A stretch of 64,000 nucleotides of DNA from Nocardioides pantholopis. GTDB taxonomy: Bacteria > Actinomycetota > Actinomycetes > Propionibacteriales > Nocardioidaceae. The position numbers and the translations under genes are program-made. The stretch covers positions 2,303,501-2,367,500 of the forward strand of contig NZ_CP033324.1 of NCBI RefSeq assembly GCF_003710085.1, written 5' to 3'. This document shows, piece after piece, positions 55,325 to 63,763 of this stretch. Below the pieces are notes generated by a model. That model did not search any database, had not been told where the DNA came from, and was given only the letters and a program-made list of their open reading frames with translations. Within the stretch, counting starts at the first letter, position 1, and every line of letters begins with the position of its first letter.

Positions 55325-57262
55325 ATGACCGTCCCCGACCTGGGTCCGCTGCTCTCGCCGACAAGCGTCGCCGTCATCGGCGGCACCTCACGCGAGAACG
55401 GGCTGGGCAGCCGGACGCTCCGCCACCTCGCCGACGCGGGGTACGCCGGGGAGATCCTGACCCCGGAGCCGCGTGCGGGCCTCGACCGCGACGTGGACGT
55501 GGCGCTGCTCGGCGTCCCAGCGGCCGCGACCCAGGTCGTGCTCGACCGGATCGACGGACGAGCGAAGTACGCGATCGTGTTCGCCTCGGGCTTCGAGGAG
55601 ACCGGGGGCACGGCCCTGACCACCACGAAGGGCACGATCCTCCTCGGCCCGAACACCGTCGGTCTCTACCACGCCCCGGACCGCGCGCTGCTGACCTTCG
55701 CCCAGGCGTTCGACAGCCTCACCGAGTGCCGGGGCGGCAGCGGCGCGTTCCTGGTCTCGCAGAGCGGGGCCTTCGGCGCCCGGGTCGTCACCGCGGCCGC
55801 CCGCTACGGCTTCCACCTCGACGGCTTCATCGGCACCGGCAACGAGGCGCAGCTCGACGCCTGCACCCTCGCCCGCGGCGTGCTCGCCGCCGCAACCCCC
55901 CGCGTGCTGCTGCTCTACCTGGAGGGCATCCGCGACGCCGCCAACCTGCACGCCCTCCTCGCCGACGCCCAGCAGCGCGAGGTCCCCGTGGTCTGCCTGC
56001 TCGGCGGCCTGTCCGAGGCGGGCTCGACAGCCGCGGCCTCGCACACCGCGGCGGTGAGCACCGACACCGCCGTGACCCGCGCCCTGTTCGAGGCGTACGG
56101 CGCCGTCCTGGTCGGCTCCGACCGCGAGCTCGTCCTGGCCGGCCTCGGGCTGTCCCTGATGGGCCGGGGCGAAGGGCGGCGCGCCGGCATCGTCACCGGC
56201 TCGGGCGGCGCCGGCGTCGTGGCCGCGGACCTGCTGAGCAACGCCGGCCTCTACGTCCCCGTCCTGAGCAGCGAGCTGCAGCAGCAGCTGATGGCCCACC
56301 TGCCCCCGATCGCGTCGCCGCGCAACCCGGTCGACGTGACCGCCCAGACGATCGGCGACGACGCCACCCTGGAGAAGGTCTGCACCACGCTGCGCGACAG
56401 CGGCGAGATCGACCTGCTCGTGGTCATCGGCCGCGAGACCCAGGCGCTGGCCGCCGGCGCCACGACGACCGCGCACCTCCCGACCGTCGTGGCGACGCTC
56501 GACCGCGAGCCGGGCACGGTCCGGCCGCGGATCGAGGCCGGTCAGGTGGTCCTGCCCGATCTGGACTCCGCGTGCCGGGTGCTGGCCGCCTGCGCACCGT
56601 CCGCTCACCCCTCCCTGGCCGCCGTGGCGCCGGATGCCGACACGCTGGACCGGCTCCTGGCCGGCGACCCCACGGCCTCGGAGAGCCTCACCCTGGTCGC
56701 GGACGCCGGCGTCGAGGTGGCCCCCTGGGCGGCCGCGGCGACGGTGGCCGAGGTCGTCGCCCGGGGCGAGCAGCTGGGCTGGCCGGTCGTGCTCAAGTCG
56801 GATGTCGGCGCGGGGGTGCACAAGGCCCGCGCGGGCGGCGTCCGGCTCGACGTCACCGCGGCCACCGCCGCGGCGACCGCCGACCAGCTGCTGGCCGCCG
56901 GACCGACGCTGATCGTGGCCCGCCAGCTCCGCGCCTCCCTGGAGCTCTTCGCCGGCGTCCGGCGCGACCCCCAGTGGGGGCTCGTCGTGTCGGCGGGACT
57001 CGGTGGCGCGCACGTGGAGCTGCTCGACCGCACGGTCGCGATGCCGGCTGCCCTCGGCCGGGACCATTTTGCCGCCCGGCTCCGCGCCGACCTCTTCGCC
57101 CGGGTCCCGGATCGGTACGACGACCTCGCGGCCGGCCTGGCCGATGCCGCCTTCGCGCTCGTGACGCTCGCCGGCCGCACCGGGGCCGCACTGGTCGAGT
57201 GCAACCCGCTGGGCGTCGTCGACGGCGGGATCGTCGCGCTGGACGCCCGGGTGGTCCGGTGA
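55325..57262 (+). CDS. NDP-forming acyl-CoA synthetase (acetyl-CoA synthetase, ADP-forming type)
   Basis: 645 residues combining CoA-binding domain (LSPTSVAVIGGTSRENGLG), succinyl-CoA-synthetase-like domains with GAFLVSQSGAFGARV and the phospho-His region SHTAAVS, and a C-terminal ATP-grasp part (GWPVVLKSDVGAGVHKARAGGV). It would activate a free acid to its CoA thioester with ATP. The start may instead be GTG at 55319, two codons earlier. It follows the crotonase stop by 8 bases. Confidence 0.87.
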   Translation: MTVPDLGPLLSPTSVAVIGGTSRENGLGSRTLRHLADAGYAGEILTPEPRAGLDRDVDVALLGVPAAATQVVLDRIDGRAKYAIVFASGFEETGGTALTTTKGTILLGPNTVGLYHAPDRALLTFAQAFDSLTECRGGSGAFLVSQSGAFGARVVTAAARYGFHLDGFIGTGNEAQLDACTLARGVLAAATPRVLLLYLEGIRDAANLHALLADAQQREVPVVCLLGGLSEAGSTAAASHTAAVSTDTAVTRALFEAYGAVLVGSDRELVLAGLGLSLMGRGEGRRAGIVTGSGGAGVVAADLLSNAGLYVPVLSSELQQQLMAHLPPIASPRNPVDVTAQTIGDDATLEKVCTTLRDSGEIDLLVVIGRETQALAAGATTTAHLPTVVATLDREPGTVRPRIEAGQVVLPDLDSACRVLAACAPSAHPSLAAVAPDADTLDRLLAGDPTASESLTLVADAGVEVAPWAAAATVAEVVARGEQLGWPVVLKSDVGAGVHKARAGGVRLDVTAATAAATADQLLAAGPTLIVARQLRASLELFAGVRRDPQWGLVVSAGLGGAHVELLDRTVAMPAALGRDHFAARLRADLFARVPDRYDDLAAGLADAAFALVTLAGRTGAALVECNPLGVVDGGIVALDARVVR

Positions 57263-58488
57263 GCGCGGCGGCACAGCTCGAGGAGCTGCTGCGCACCGTC
57301 CTCCCCGCGGCCTGGGTCGACCTGGTCGACGCCGAGGACCGGGACGCGCTGGGCGACTACCTGGCCGACCTGGCGCCGGGGACCGTCGCCGTCCTGGTCC
57401 GGACCGTGGCTGCCGACGGCTGGCTGGTGCCCGAGTGGCCCCACGAGCTCGGCGGTCGCGCGCTCGGCGCCGACGAGGCGGTCGACGTACGACGGACCCT
57501 GGCCCGCTGGCGGGTCGGCACCGTCGAGAGTGCGATCGGCACCGGCTGGGTGGGTCCGGCGATCCTGAGGTTCGCCGACGGACCCGTCGCCGGTGAGCTG
57601 CTGCCCGGCATCGCCCGCAACGAGGTGCTGTGGTGTCAGCTGTTCAGCGAGCCCGAGGCCGGCTCCGACCTGGCCTCGGTCCGCACCCGGGGCCGCCGCG
57701 ACGGCGACCAGTGGCACCTGGACGGCCGCAAGGTCTGGACCAGCCGCGCCGACCGGGCGGGCTGGGGCCTCGCGGTCGCCCGCACGGACGCCTCGGTGCC
57801 GAAGCACGCCGGCCTGACCTGCTTCCTGGTCGACCTCTCCTCGCCGGGGATCCTGGTCCGGCCCATCCTGCAGATGACCGGCGACGCGGAGTTCTTCGAG
57901 GTCACGCTGGACGACGTCGTCGTCCCCGACCGCTACCGGCTCGGCGACCCCGGCCAGGGCTGGGAGGTCGTCCGGGCCGTGCTCGCCCTCGAGCGGATCG
58001 CCGGCTCCGGGGCCGGGGCGGCGACTCCCGGCTCGGTCGTCGGCCGCACCATCGACGAGCTGGTCACCGAGCAGCTGCCCGGCGCCGACCCCGTGCGCGC
58101 CGACGCGATCGTCCGGCTGTACGTCGAGTCGCAGGCGATCGCCCTCAACAACCGCCGCAACGCGATCCACCGGGCCACCGGGCTGCCCCCCGTCGCCGGC
58201 GGGACGCCGTACAACAAGGTGCTCCAGGCCGAGCACACCAAGCGGCTGCAGCGGGCGATCCTCGAGGGCGGCGCGCTGTCGACCCTCGCCCACGACCCGG
58301 GTGACCGGGCCCGCGCCTACGACGCCTGGGCGTTCCTGCGGGTGCAGCCCAAGACCATCGCCGGTGGCACCTCCGAGGTGCTGCGCGACCAGATCGCTGA
58401 ACGCGGGCTCGGGATGCCACGGGGCGCCGACCCCAGCCGCAAGGTGGCCTGGCGCGAGTTCCTCGACTCCCGAGGAGGGACCTCATGA
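57259..58488 (+). CDS. Acyl-CoA dehydrogenase 1 (probable alpha subunit of a pair)
   Basis: 409 residues. FSEPEAGSDLASVRTR is the FAD/acyl-CoA-binding block, WHLDGRKVWTSRADRA the beta-domain, and KTIAGGTSEVLRDQIAERGLG the C-terminal FAD contact motif. GTG start overlaps the synthetase stop (GTGA); the stop overlaps the next dehydrogenase (ATGA). Side-by-side, unequal-length dehydrogenases are the hallmark of the heterotetrameric FadE enzymes known from steroid degradation. Confidence 0.9.
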   Translation: MSAAAQLEELLRTVLPAAWVDLVDAEDRDALGDYLADLAPGTVAVLVRTVAADGWLVPEWPHELGGRALGADEAVDVRRTLARWRVGTVESAIGTGWVGPAILRFADGPVAGELLPGIARNEVLWCQLFSEPEAGSDLASVRTRGRRDGDQWHLDGRKVWTSRADRAGWGLAVARTDASVPKHAGLTCFLVDLSSPGILVRPILQMTGDAEFFEVTLDDVVVPDRYRLGDPGQGWEVVRAVLALERIAGSGAGAATPGSVVGRTIDELVTEQLPGADPVRADAIVRLYVESQAIALNNRRNAIHRATGLPPVAGGTPYNKVLQAEHTKRLQRAILEGGALSTLAHDPGDRARAYDAWAFLRVQPKTIAGGTSEVLRDQIAERGLGMPRGADPSRKVAWREFLDSRGGTS

Positions 58489-59528
58489 AGCTGCCGTCGT
58501 CCGAGCAGCAGGACTTCGCCGACACCGTGGCGGCCCTGCTCGAGAAGCGCGACCCGTTGGCCCCGATGCGGCACGCCGTCGGTCGCCGCACCCACGACCG
58601 CGACCTCTGGTCGGAGCTCACCGCCGCCGGGGTGCTCGAGCCGGCCGAGGCGGGCGACCTGCTCACCGCCTGCCTGGTCGCCGAGGCGCTCGGTCGCCGG
58701 GCCGCCCCGCTCCCCTACCTGGCCGCGTCCCTCGGCGCTTCCCTGGTCGCCGGCGCCGGCGGGACGCCCGACGGCCTCGTCACCATCGGCCTGCTGGGCG
58801 CCGACGGGCTCTGGTCGGCGGCTCCGCTCTCGCTGGTCGAGGGCCGGGTGAGCGGCGTGCTGCCGTTCGTCCCCGACGCCGACGCCGCCGCTGCGGTGGT
58901 CGCCCTGGTCGAGCAGCCCGCCGGCCCGCGGGCTGTCCTGATCCCGCTCCCCGGCGCCGAGGTGACGGTGCTGGAAACCCTCGACGGGACCCAGCCGCTG
59001 GCTCGGGTGCGCCTCACCGACCGGCCGGCCGAGTTGCTGCCCGCCGACGCCGCCACGGTGACCGCCGCGGTGGCGGCCACCGGCGAGCTGGCGGTCGCGC
59101 TGCACAGCGCGACCGTCCTGGGCCTGGTCGGCTGGCTCCTCGACACGACCGTCGAGTACGCCGGACAGCGGGTGCAGTTCGGCATGCCCATCGCGGCCCG
59201 CCAGGCCGTGAAGCACCACTGCGCCACGATGCTGATGAAGGTGGAGTCGATCCGGTCGATGGTCCTCGAGCTGGCCGACGTCCTCGAGAACGACTCCGAT
59301 CCGGTGGCCCGGGCGAGCGCCGTCGCGACGACCAAGGCCTGGACCGCGGAGGCCGCCGAGGAGATCGCGGCCACCGCGCTCCAGCTGCACGGCGGCATCG
59401 GCTTCACCTGGGAGCACGATCTGCACCACTACTTCAAGCGGTGCACGATGGCGTCGCGTCTCCTGGGCACCGCTGCCCACCACCGCCAGGCGCTCGCCTC
59501 ACTACTGGCCGGTACGACGAGGTCGTAA
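58485..59528 (+). CDS. Acyl-CoA dehydrogenase 2 (probable beta subunit of a pair)
   Basis: 347 residues, shorter than a normal acyl-CoA dehydrogenase. The C-terminal LQLHGGIGFTWEHDLHHYFKR is conserved, but the central S-EPxAGSD block is replaced by degenerate sequence (GLLGADGLWSAAPLS), so it could not bind FAD and substrate fully on its own. With the gene before it, coupled by ATGA, it would form an alpha2beta2 enzyme with one complete active site per heterodimer. Confidence 0.87.
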   Translation: MKLPSSEQQDFADTVAALLEKRDPLAPMRHAVGRRTHDRDLWSELTAAGVLEPAEAGDLLTACLVAEALGRRAAPLPYLAASLGASLVAGAGGTPDGLVTIGLLGADGLWSAAPLSLVEGRVSGVLPFVPDADAAAAVVALVEQPAGPRAVLIPLPGAEVTVLETLDGTQPLARVRLTDRPAELLPADAATVTAAVAATGELAVALHSATVLGLVGWLLDTTVEYAGQRVQFGMPIAARQAVKHHCATMLMKVESIRSMVLELADVLENDSDPVARASAVATTKAWTAEAAEEIAATALQLHGGIGFTWEHDLHHYFKRCTMASRLLGTAAHHRQALASLLAGTTRS

Positions 59529-59531
59529 TCT

Positions 59532-59561
59532 AGTTCGACTCACCGGAATCGGTGCTAGTGT
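59532..59561 (+). promoter_or_regulatory. Promoter/operator of the IclR gene
   Basis: AGTTCGACTCACCGGAATC then GGTGC and TAGTGT (-10, 59556-59561). Similar at 23 of 30 positions to the site at 51777-51806. About 43 bases lie between the -10 box and the GTG at 59605. Repression of its own gene and of the other sites by the IclR protein is plausible. Confidence 0.6.
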
Positions 59562-59604
59562 TCTCTTCTTTGCGGCACCGGCCGTGACGGAGGGAGTGGG
59601 TCCT

Positions 59605-60354
59605 GTGGCTGAGGGATCGATAGCGCGGACGCTGCGGGTGCTCGAGGCCGTGTGCGACCACGGTCCACAGACGCTGAAGGCACTGAGCGAACGCACCGCG
59701 CTCGCGCCACCCACCCTGCTCCGGATCCTCCGGCTGATGGCCGACGAGGGGTACGTCGCCCAGGAGGCCGACCGGACCTGGCGCGGCACCATGCTCGTGT
59801 GGCGCCTGGGGTGCGCGGTCAACGCCTCGGTGGGCATCTTCGGCGTCGCCCGCGAGCACACCGACCGCCTCACCGCCAAGCTCGACGAGACGGCGGTCTA
59901 CGCGGTCTACGAGCAGGGCGCCGTCACCTACGCCGCCCACTCCGAGCCCATCAAGCCGGTCCGCGCCCATGTCCGTCTCGGGCAGCGCTACGGCCTGCTC
60001 GCGGTCAGCACCGGCCAGGCGGTGCTGGCCCAGCTCGACTGGTCCTACGCCGAGCGGGCCATCGAGGAGCAGGCCGCGGCCGACGACAAGCGCGACCCCA
60101 GCCAGGTCGCACAGAAGCTGGCCGACATCCGGGCGAACGGCTACGCCTCCGGTCCCGGAGTCCGGTGGCCGGAGCTGTGGGGCTGTGCGGCACCGGTCTT
60201 CGACGCCACCGGTGTCGTCGTCGGGGCGCTCGGCGTGTCCATCCCGACCGCGCGCATCGACAACATCCGCGACGGCGTGATCGAGGCCGTGCTGGCCGAG
60301 GCCGAGCTGATGAGCCAGCGGCTGGGACGGCCGGCGCCGATCCGCGAGGCCTGA
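59605..60354 (+). CDS. IclR-family transcriptional regulator
   Basis: 249 residues. N-terminal winged helix-turn-helix (RTLRVLEAVCDHGPQTLKAL and APPTLLRILRLMADEGYV) and a C-terminal effector-binding GAF-like domain (RLGQRYGLLAVSTGQAVLAQ, GCAAPVFDATGVVVGALGVS). The GTG at 59605 is preferred because GGAGGGAG lies 8 bases before it; a GTG at 59584 is further upstream. It sits between the two halves of the catabolic cluster and probably senses a pathway acid or CoA ester. Confidence 0.9.
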   Translation: MAEGSIARTLRVLEAVCDHGPQTLKALSERTALAPPTLLRILRLMADEGYVAQEADRTWRGTMLVWRLGCAVNASVGIFGVAREHTDRLTAKLDETAVYAVYEQGAVTYAAHSEPIKPVRAHVRLGQRYGLLAVSTGQAVLAQLDWSYAERAIEEQAAADDKRDPSQVAQKLADIRANGYASGPGVRWPELWGCAAPVFDATGVVVGALGVSIPTARIDNIRDGVIEAVLAEAELMSQRLGRPAPIREA

Positions 60355-60381
60355 GCCTCACGAGCACAGGCACGACAAGTT

Positions 60382-60422
60382 GGCGCCGCCGCCGCTCCCC
60401 GGGGGAAGTCGGCGACGGCGCC
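60382..60422. terminator. Bidirectional terminator between IclR and the third dehydrogenase
   Basis: Bases 60382-60394 and 60410-60422 pair over 13 positions with one mismatch; inside the loop TCCCC (60396-60400) and GGGGA (60402-60406) pair again. It lies in the convergent gap 28 bases after the IclR stop and 15 bases before the dehydrogenase stop. Confidence 0.75.
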
Positions 60423-60436
60423 CCGTCGTACGTCGC

Positions 60437-61597
60437 TCAGGTCAGCGACAGCGACCGGGCGACGATGCCCTTCATCACCTCGCTGGTGCCGCCGTAGATC
60501 CGGGCCACCCGCGCGTCGGCGTACATCCGGCAGATGTCCTGCTCCCAGACGTAGCCGTAGCCGCCGTGGAGCTGCAGGCAGGCGTCCGCCACCCGGCCGT
60601 GCAGCTCGGTGCAGAACAGCTTCACCTGGGCCGCGGCCACCGGGCTCAGCTCCCCGCGCTCGTGGCGGGACATGGCCTGGTCGACAAGCGCCTGGCCGGC
60701 CGCGATCTGGGTGGCCTGCTCGGCGAGCACGAACTTGGTGTTCTGGAACCCGCCGAGCTGCTGGCCGAACACGGTCCGGTCCCGGACGTAGCCACAGGTC
60801 AGGTCCAGGGCCGCGACCGCCTGGGCCTGCGAGTTGACGGCGATCGAGAGCCGCTCCTGGGCCAGGTGCGAGGAGAGGTAGCCGAACGCCTCGCCCTCGA
60901 CGCCGAGCACGTTCTCCGCGGGGATCCGGACGTCGTCGAAGAACAGCTCCGTGGTGTCCTGCGCCCTCAGTCCGAGCTTCTCCAGCTTGGCGCCCCGGGT
61001 GAAGCCCGGCATCGTGGCCTCGACGACCACGATCGTGAGCCCACTGCGCCGGTTCTCCGACGTCGCGGACCGGGCCACCACCAACATCAGGTCGCTCTGG
61101 GCACCGCCGGTGATGAAGGTCTTGGCCCCGTTGAGGATCCAGTCGGTGCCGTCGCGGCGCAGCGTGCTGCGCATCCCCGCCAGGTCCGACCCGGCGCCGG
61201 GCTCGGTCATCGCGATCGACGTCATCAGCTCGCCGGAGGCCATGCCCGGCAGCCACCGCCGGCGCTGCTCCTCGGTCGCCAGCGAGAGCACGTACGGCGT
61301 GACGACGTCGGTGTGCACCCGCAGCGAGCCCATCGTGACCCGCTCGTAGGCGACCTGCTCGGTCACCACGCAGTTGAACAGGAAGCCGTCCTGGCCGCCG
61401 CCGCCGTACTCCTCGGGGATCTGGAGCCCGACCAGGCCGAGCTCGCCGGCGGCCCGGTAGACCTCGCGGTCCACCATCCCGGCCGCCTCGAACTCGGCGA
61501 CCCGCGGCGCCACCTCCGTGCGGAGGAAGGCGCCGACGGTCGCGGCGAAGTCCTGGTGCTCGGGCTCGTAGACCTCTCGTCCGAGGTCCACCGTCAT
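60437..61597 (-). CDS. Acyl-CoA dehydrogenase 3
   Basis: 386 residues, full length. MTEPGAGSDLAGMRSTLRRD is the FAD/acyl-CoA motif, WILNGAKTFITGG the mid-domain block, LQLHGGYGYVWEQDICRMYADARVARIYGGTSEV contains the catalytic-type Glu region and FAD contacts. ATG overlaps the stop of the next dehydrogenase (ATGA). Homologues act on medium, long or branched acyl-CoA; specificity cannot be read. Confidence 0.92.
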   Translation of the reverse strand: MTVDLGREVYEPEHQDFAATVGAFLRTEVAPRVAEFEAAGMVDREVYRAAGELGLVGLQIPEEYGGGGQDGFLFNCVVTEQVAYERVTMGSLRVHTDVVTPYVLSLATEEQRRRWLPGMASGELMTSIAMTEPGAGSDLAGMRSTLRRDGTDWILNGAKTFITGGAQSDLMLVVARSATSENRRSGLTIVVVEATMPGFTRGAKLEKLGLRAQDTTELFFDDVRIPAENVLGVEGEAFGYLSSHLAQERLSIAVNSQAQAVAALDLTCGYVRDRTVFGQQLGGFQNTKFVLAEQATQIAAGQALVDQAMSRHERGELSPVAAAQVKLFCTELHGRVADACLQLHGGYGYVWEQDICRMYADARVARIYGGTSEVMKGIVARSLSLT

Positions 61598-62892
61598 CGC
61601 CGCCGCTGGCTGCCACTGACGCCCAGGAGCTGGGAGCCGAGCATGTTGCGCATCACCTCGGCGGTGCCGCCGCCCATGGCCAGGCCGCGACCGTCGCGGA
61701 AGTACCGCTCCACCGGCCACCGCCGCGAGTAGCCGCGGGCGCCGTGGATCTGGATGGCCTCGTTGGTGACCCGCTGGACGGCCTCGCTGCTGAACAGCTT
61801 GGCCCGCAGGGTGTCGCCCTGGTCCGGGAACCCGTCGGCGCTGGAGCGGGCCGCACGCCACAGCAGCATCCGCGAGATGTGGACGTCCATCGCCATGTCG
61901 GCGATCTTCCACTGCAGACCCTGGTACTCGGCGAGCGGTCGGCCGAACTGCTGGCGGGCGTTGAGGTGGCCGATGCTCGCGTCCAGGGCGGCCTGGGCCA
62001 GCCCGGTGCACATCGCGGCGTTGCCGCAGCGCTCGGGGTTGAACTGGTTGACCAGGATGCTGGTCCCGCGCTTGGAGCCGACCTCGGGGAGGATCAGGAC
62101 GTCCTCGGCCGCGATCCGGACGTCCTCGAAGTGCACCATCGACTCGCCCACGCCGCGGATGCCCATCTTCGGGTCGACGTGGAACTCCCCCATCCCCTCG
62201 GGATGGCCGGTGATGATGACCGCGCCGATGCCGTACGGGCCGGTGGTCCCGGCCAGGCGGGCGAAGACGATGATCGTGTCGGCCTCGCGGCCGCCGGTGA
62301 TCCAGCACTTCGTGCCGGTCAGCCGGAACCCGTCGCCGTCGGGCGTCAGGGTGGCGCGGAGGTCGGTGCCGGCGCTGCCGGCGGCCGGCTCGCTCATCGC
62401 GATCGCGAAGTGGTTGGTGCCCGCGGCGACGCCGGGCAGCAGCCGCTGCTTCATCTCCTCGGTGCCGAGGACGTGGATCGCGCGCCACGGGCCGTTGAGG
62501 AACGGCTGGACCGTCATCGCGGTGCTCAGGCACGCCCGAGCCAGCTCCTCGACGACGATGCAGCCCTCCAGGAGCGACTCACCCTGGCCGCCGTACTCCC
62601 GCGGGATCGTGAGCCCGACCAGCCCGGTCTCCAGGACCGCGTCGAAGGTACGCCGGGGGAACTCCTCGGACTCGTCCCAGTGGCTGGCCATCGGGCGCAG
62701 CTCGGTGACGGCGACCTCCCGGGCGAGCTCCCGGATCTCGCGCTGGCGCGGGGTCAGCTCGGCCCACAGGCCGTCCCAGCTGATCTCGGGATCGAGACCA
62801 GCGGGGTCCCACACGTCCCGAGCGATGTCGAACATCGGCTCCTCGGTGAGGTCACCGGCATCGGTCGTCGGAAGAGAGGCGTCGACGCTCAT
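61594..62892 (-). CDS. Acyl-CoA dehydrogenase 4
   Basis: 432 residues. AMSEPAAGSAGTDLRATLT and FRLTGTKCWITGG are the core blocks, IQIHGARGYSRRWPVERYFRDGRGLAMGGGTAEV the C-terminal one. The ATG at 62892 is chosen because AAAGGG precedes it; an ATG at 62958 would overlap the SDR stop (ATGA) but has no ribosome binding site. It probably forms an operon with the SDR and thiolase genes upstream. Confidence 0.9.
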   Translation of the reverse strand: MSVDASLPTTDAGDLTEEPMFDIARDVWDPAGLDPEISWDGLWAELTPRQREIRELAREVAVTELRPMASHWDESEEFPRRTFDAVLETGLVGLTIPREYGGQGESLLEGCIVVEELARACLSTAMTVQPFLNGPWRAIHVLGTEEMKQRLLPGVAAGTNHFAIAMSEPAAGSAGTDLRATLTPDGDGFRLTGTKCWITGGREADTIIVFARLAGTTGPYGIGAVIITGHPEGMGEFHVDPKMGIRGVGESMVHFEDVRIAAEDVLILPEVGSKRGTSILVNQFNPERCGNAAMCTGLAQAALDASIGHLNARQQFGRPLAEYQGLQWKIADMAMDVHISRMLLWRAARSSADGFPDQGDTLRAKLFSSEAVQRVTNEAIQIHGARGYSRRWPVERYFRDGRGLAMGGGTAEVMRNMLGSQLLGVSGSQRRR

Positions 62893-62954
62893 CTGGTCCC
62901 TTTCAGCAGGGTGGAGGGGGGTGGCGGGGGTGCCGTTCAGCTCGGGTCCGCGGG

Positions 62955-63722
62955 TCATCGCGGGGCCATGCGGATGGCGCCGTCGAGGCGGATCGTCTCG
63001 CCGTTCAGCATTGGGTTGGACAGGACGTGGGCCGCCAGCGAGGCGAACTCGCCCGCCTCGCCCAGCCGGGCCGGGTGCGGGACGGAGGCGGCCAGCCGGT
63101 CGCGGACGTCCTCGGGCACCCGGGCCAGGATCGGGGTGTCGAAGAGCCCCGGGGCGATCGTGCACACCCGGACGTGGTTCCGGGCCAGGTCGCGCGCCGC
63201 GACGATGGTCATCCCCACGACGCCGGCCTTGGATGCGGCGTACGGGAGCTGGCCGATCTGGCCCTCCCACGCGGCGACCGACGCGGTCAGGACACAGGCC
63301 CCGCGCTCGCCGTCCGGGAGGTCCGGCAGCGCGACCATCGCCGCTGCCGCGTGCCGGAGCACGTTGAAGGTGCCGATCAGGTTGGTGCGGATGACGCCCT
63401 CGAACGCCTCGAGCGAGCCGGGCGTGCCATCCCTCTCGACGACGCGGACCGGACCGCCGCGGCCGGCGCAGTGCACCAGCGCGCGCAGCTCGCCCAGCTC
63501 CGTCGCGGCGCTGACGGCCGCCGCCACCTGCTCGCTGTCGGTCACGTCGGCTGCGACGAACCGCGCGCGGTCGCCCAGCTGCTTGGCGACCAGCTCACCG
63601 TCGCTGGTCGGGAGGTCCACCAGCACGACGTGCGCGCCGTCCTCGATCAACCGCTCGGCGGTGGCGCGACCGAGTCCCGACGCCGCTCCGGTGACCAGTG
63701 CCGCTTTGCCGCGGATATCCAT
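62955..63722 (-). CDS. SDR-family 3-hydroxyacyl-CoA dehydrogenase-like protein
   Basis: 255-residue classical short-chain dehydrogenase. TGAASGLGRA is the NAD-binding TGxxxGxG motif, NLIGTFNV the catalytic Asn region, and TASVAAWEGQIGQLPYAASKAG holds the Ser-Tyr-x-x-x-Lys set. It resembles HSD10-type 3-hydroxy-2-methylacyl-CoA dehydrogenases, which fits the methyl-branched theme, but the exact substrate is inferred. ATG at 63722, 41 bases after the thiolase stop. Confidence 0.88.
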   Translation of the reverse strand: MDIRGKAALVTGAASGLGRATAERLIEDGAHVVLVDLPTSDGELVAKQLGDRARFVAADVTDSEQVAAAVSAATELGELRALVHCAGRGGPVRVVERDGTPGSLEAFEGVIRTNLIGTFNVLRHAAAAMVALPDLPDGERGACVLTASVAAWEGQIGQLPYAASKAGVVGMTIVAARDLARNHVRVCTIAPGLFDTPILARVPEDVRDRLAASVPHPARLGEAGEFASLAAHVLSNPMLNGETIRLDGAIRMAPR

Positions 63723-63763
63723 CTGTGTGCCCTTCTAGTTCCGAGATGTGGAGCCGACCGCCG

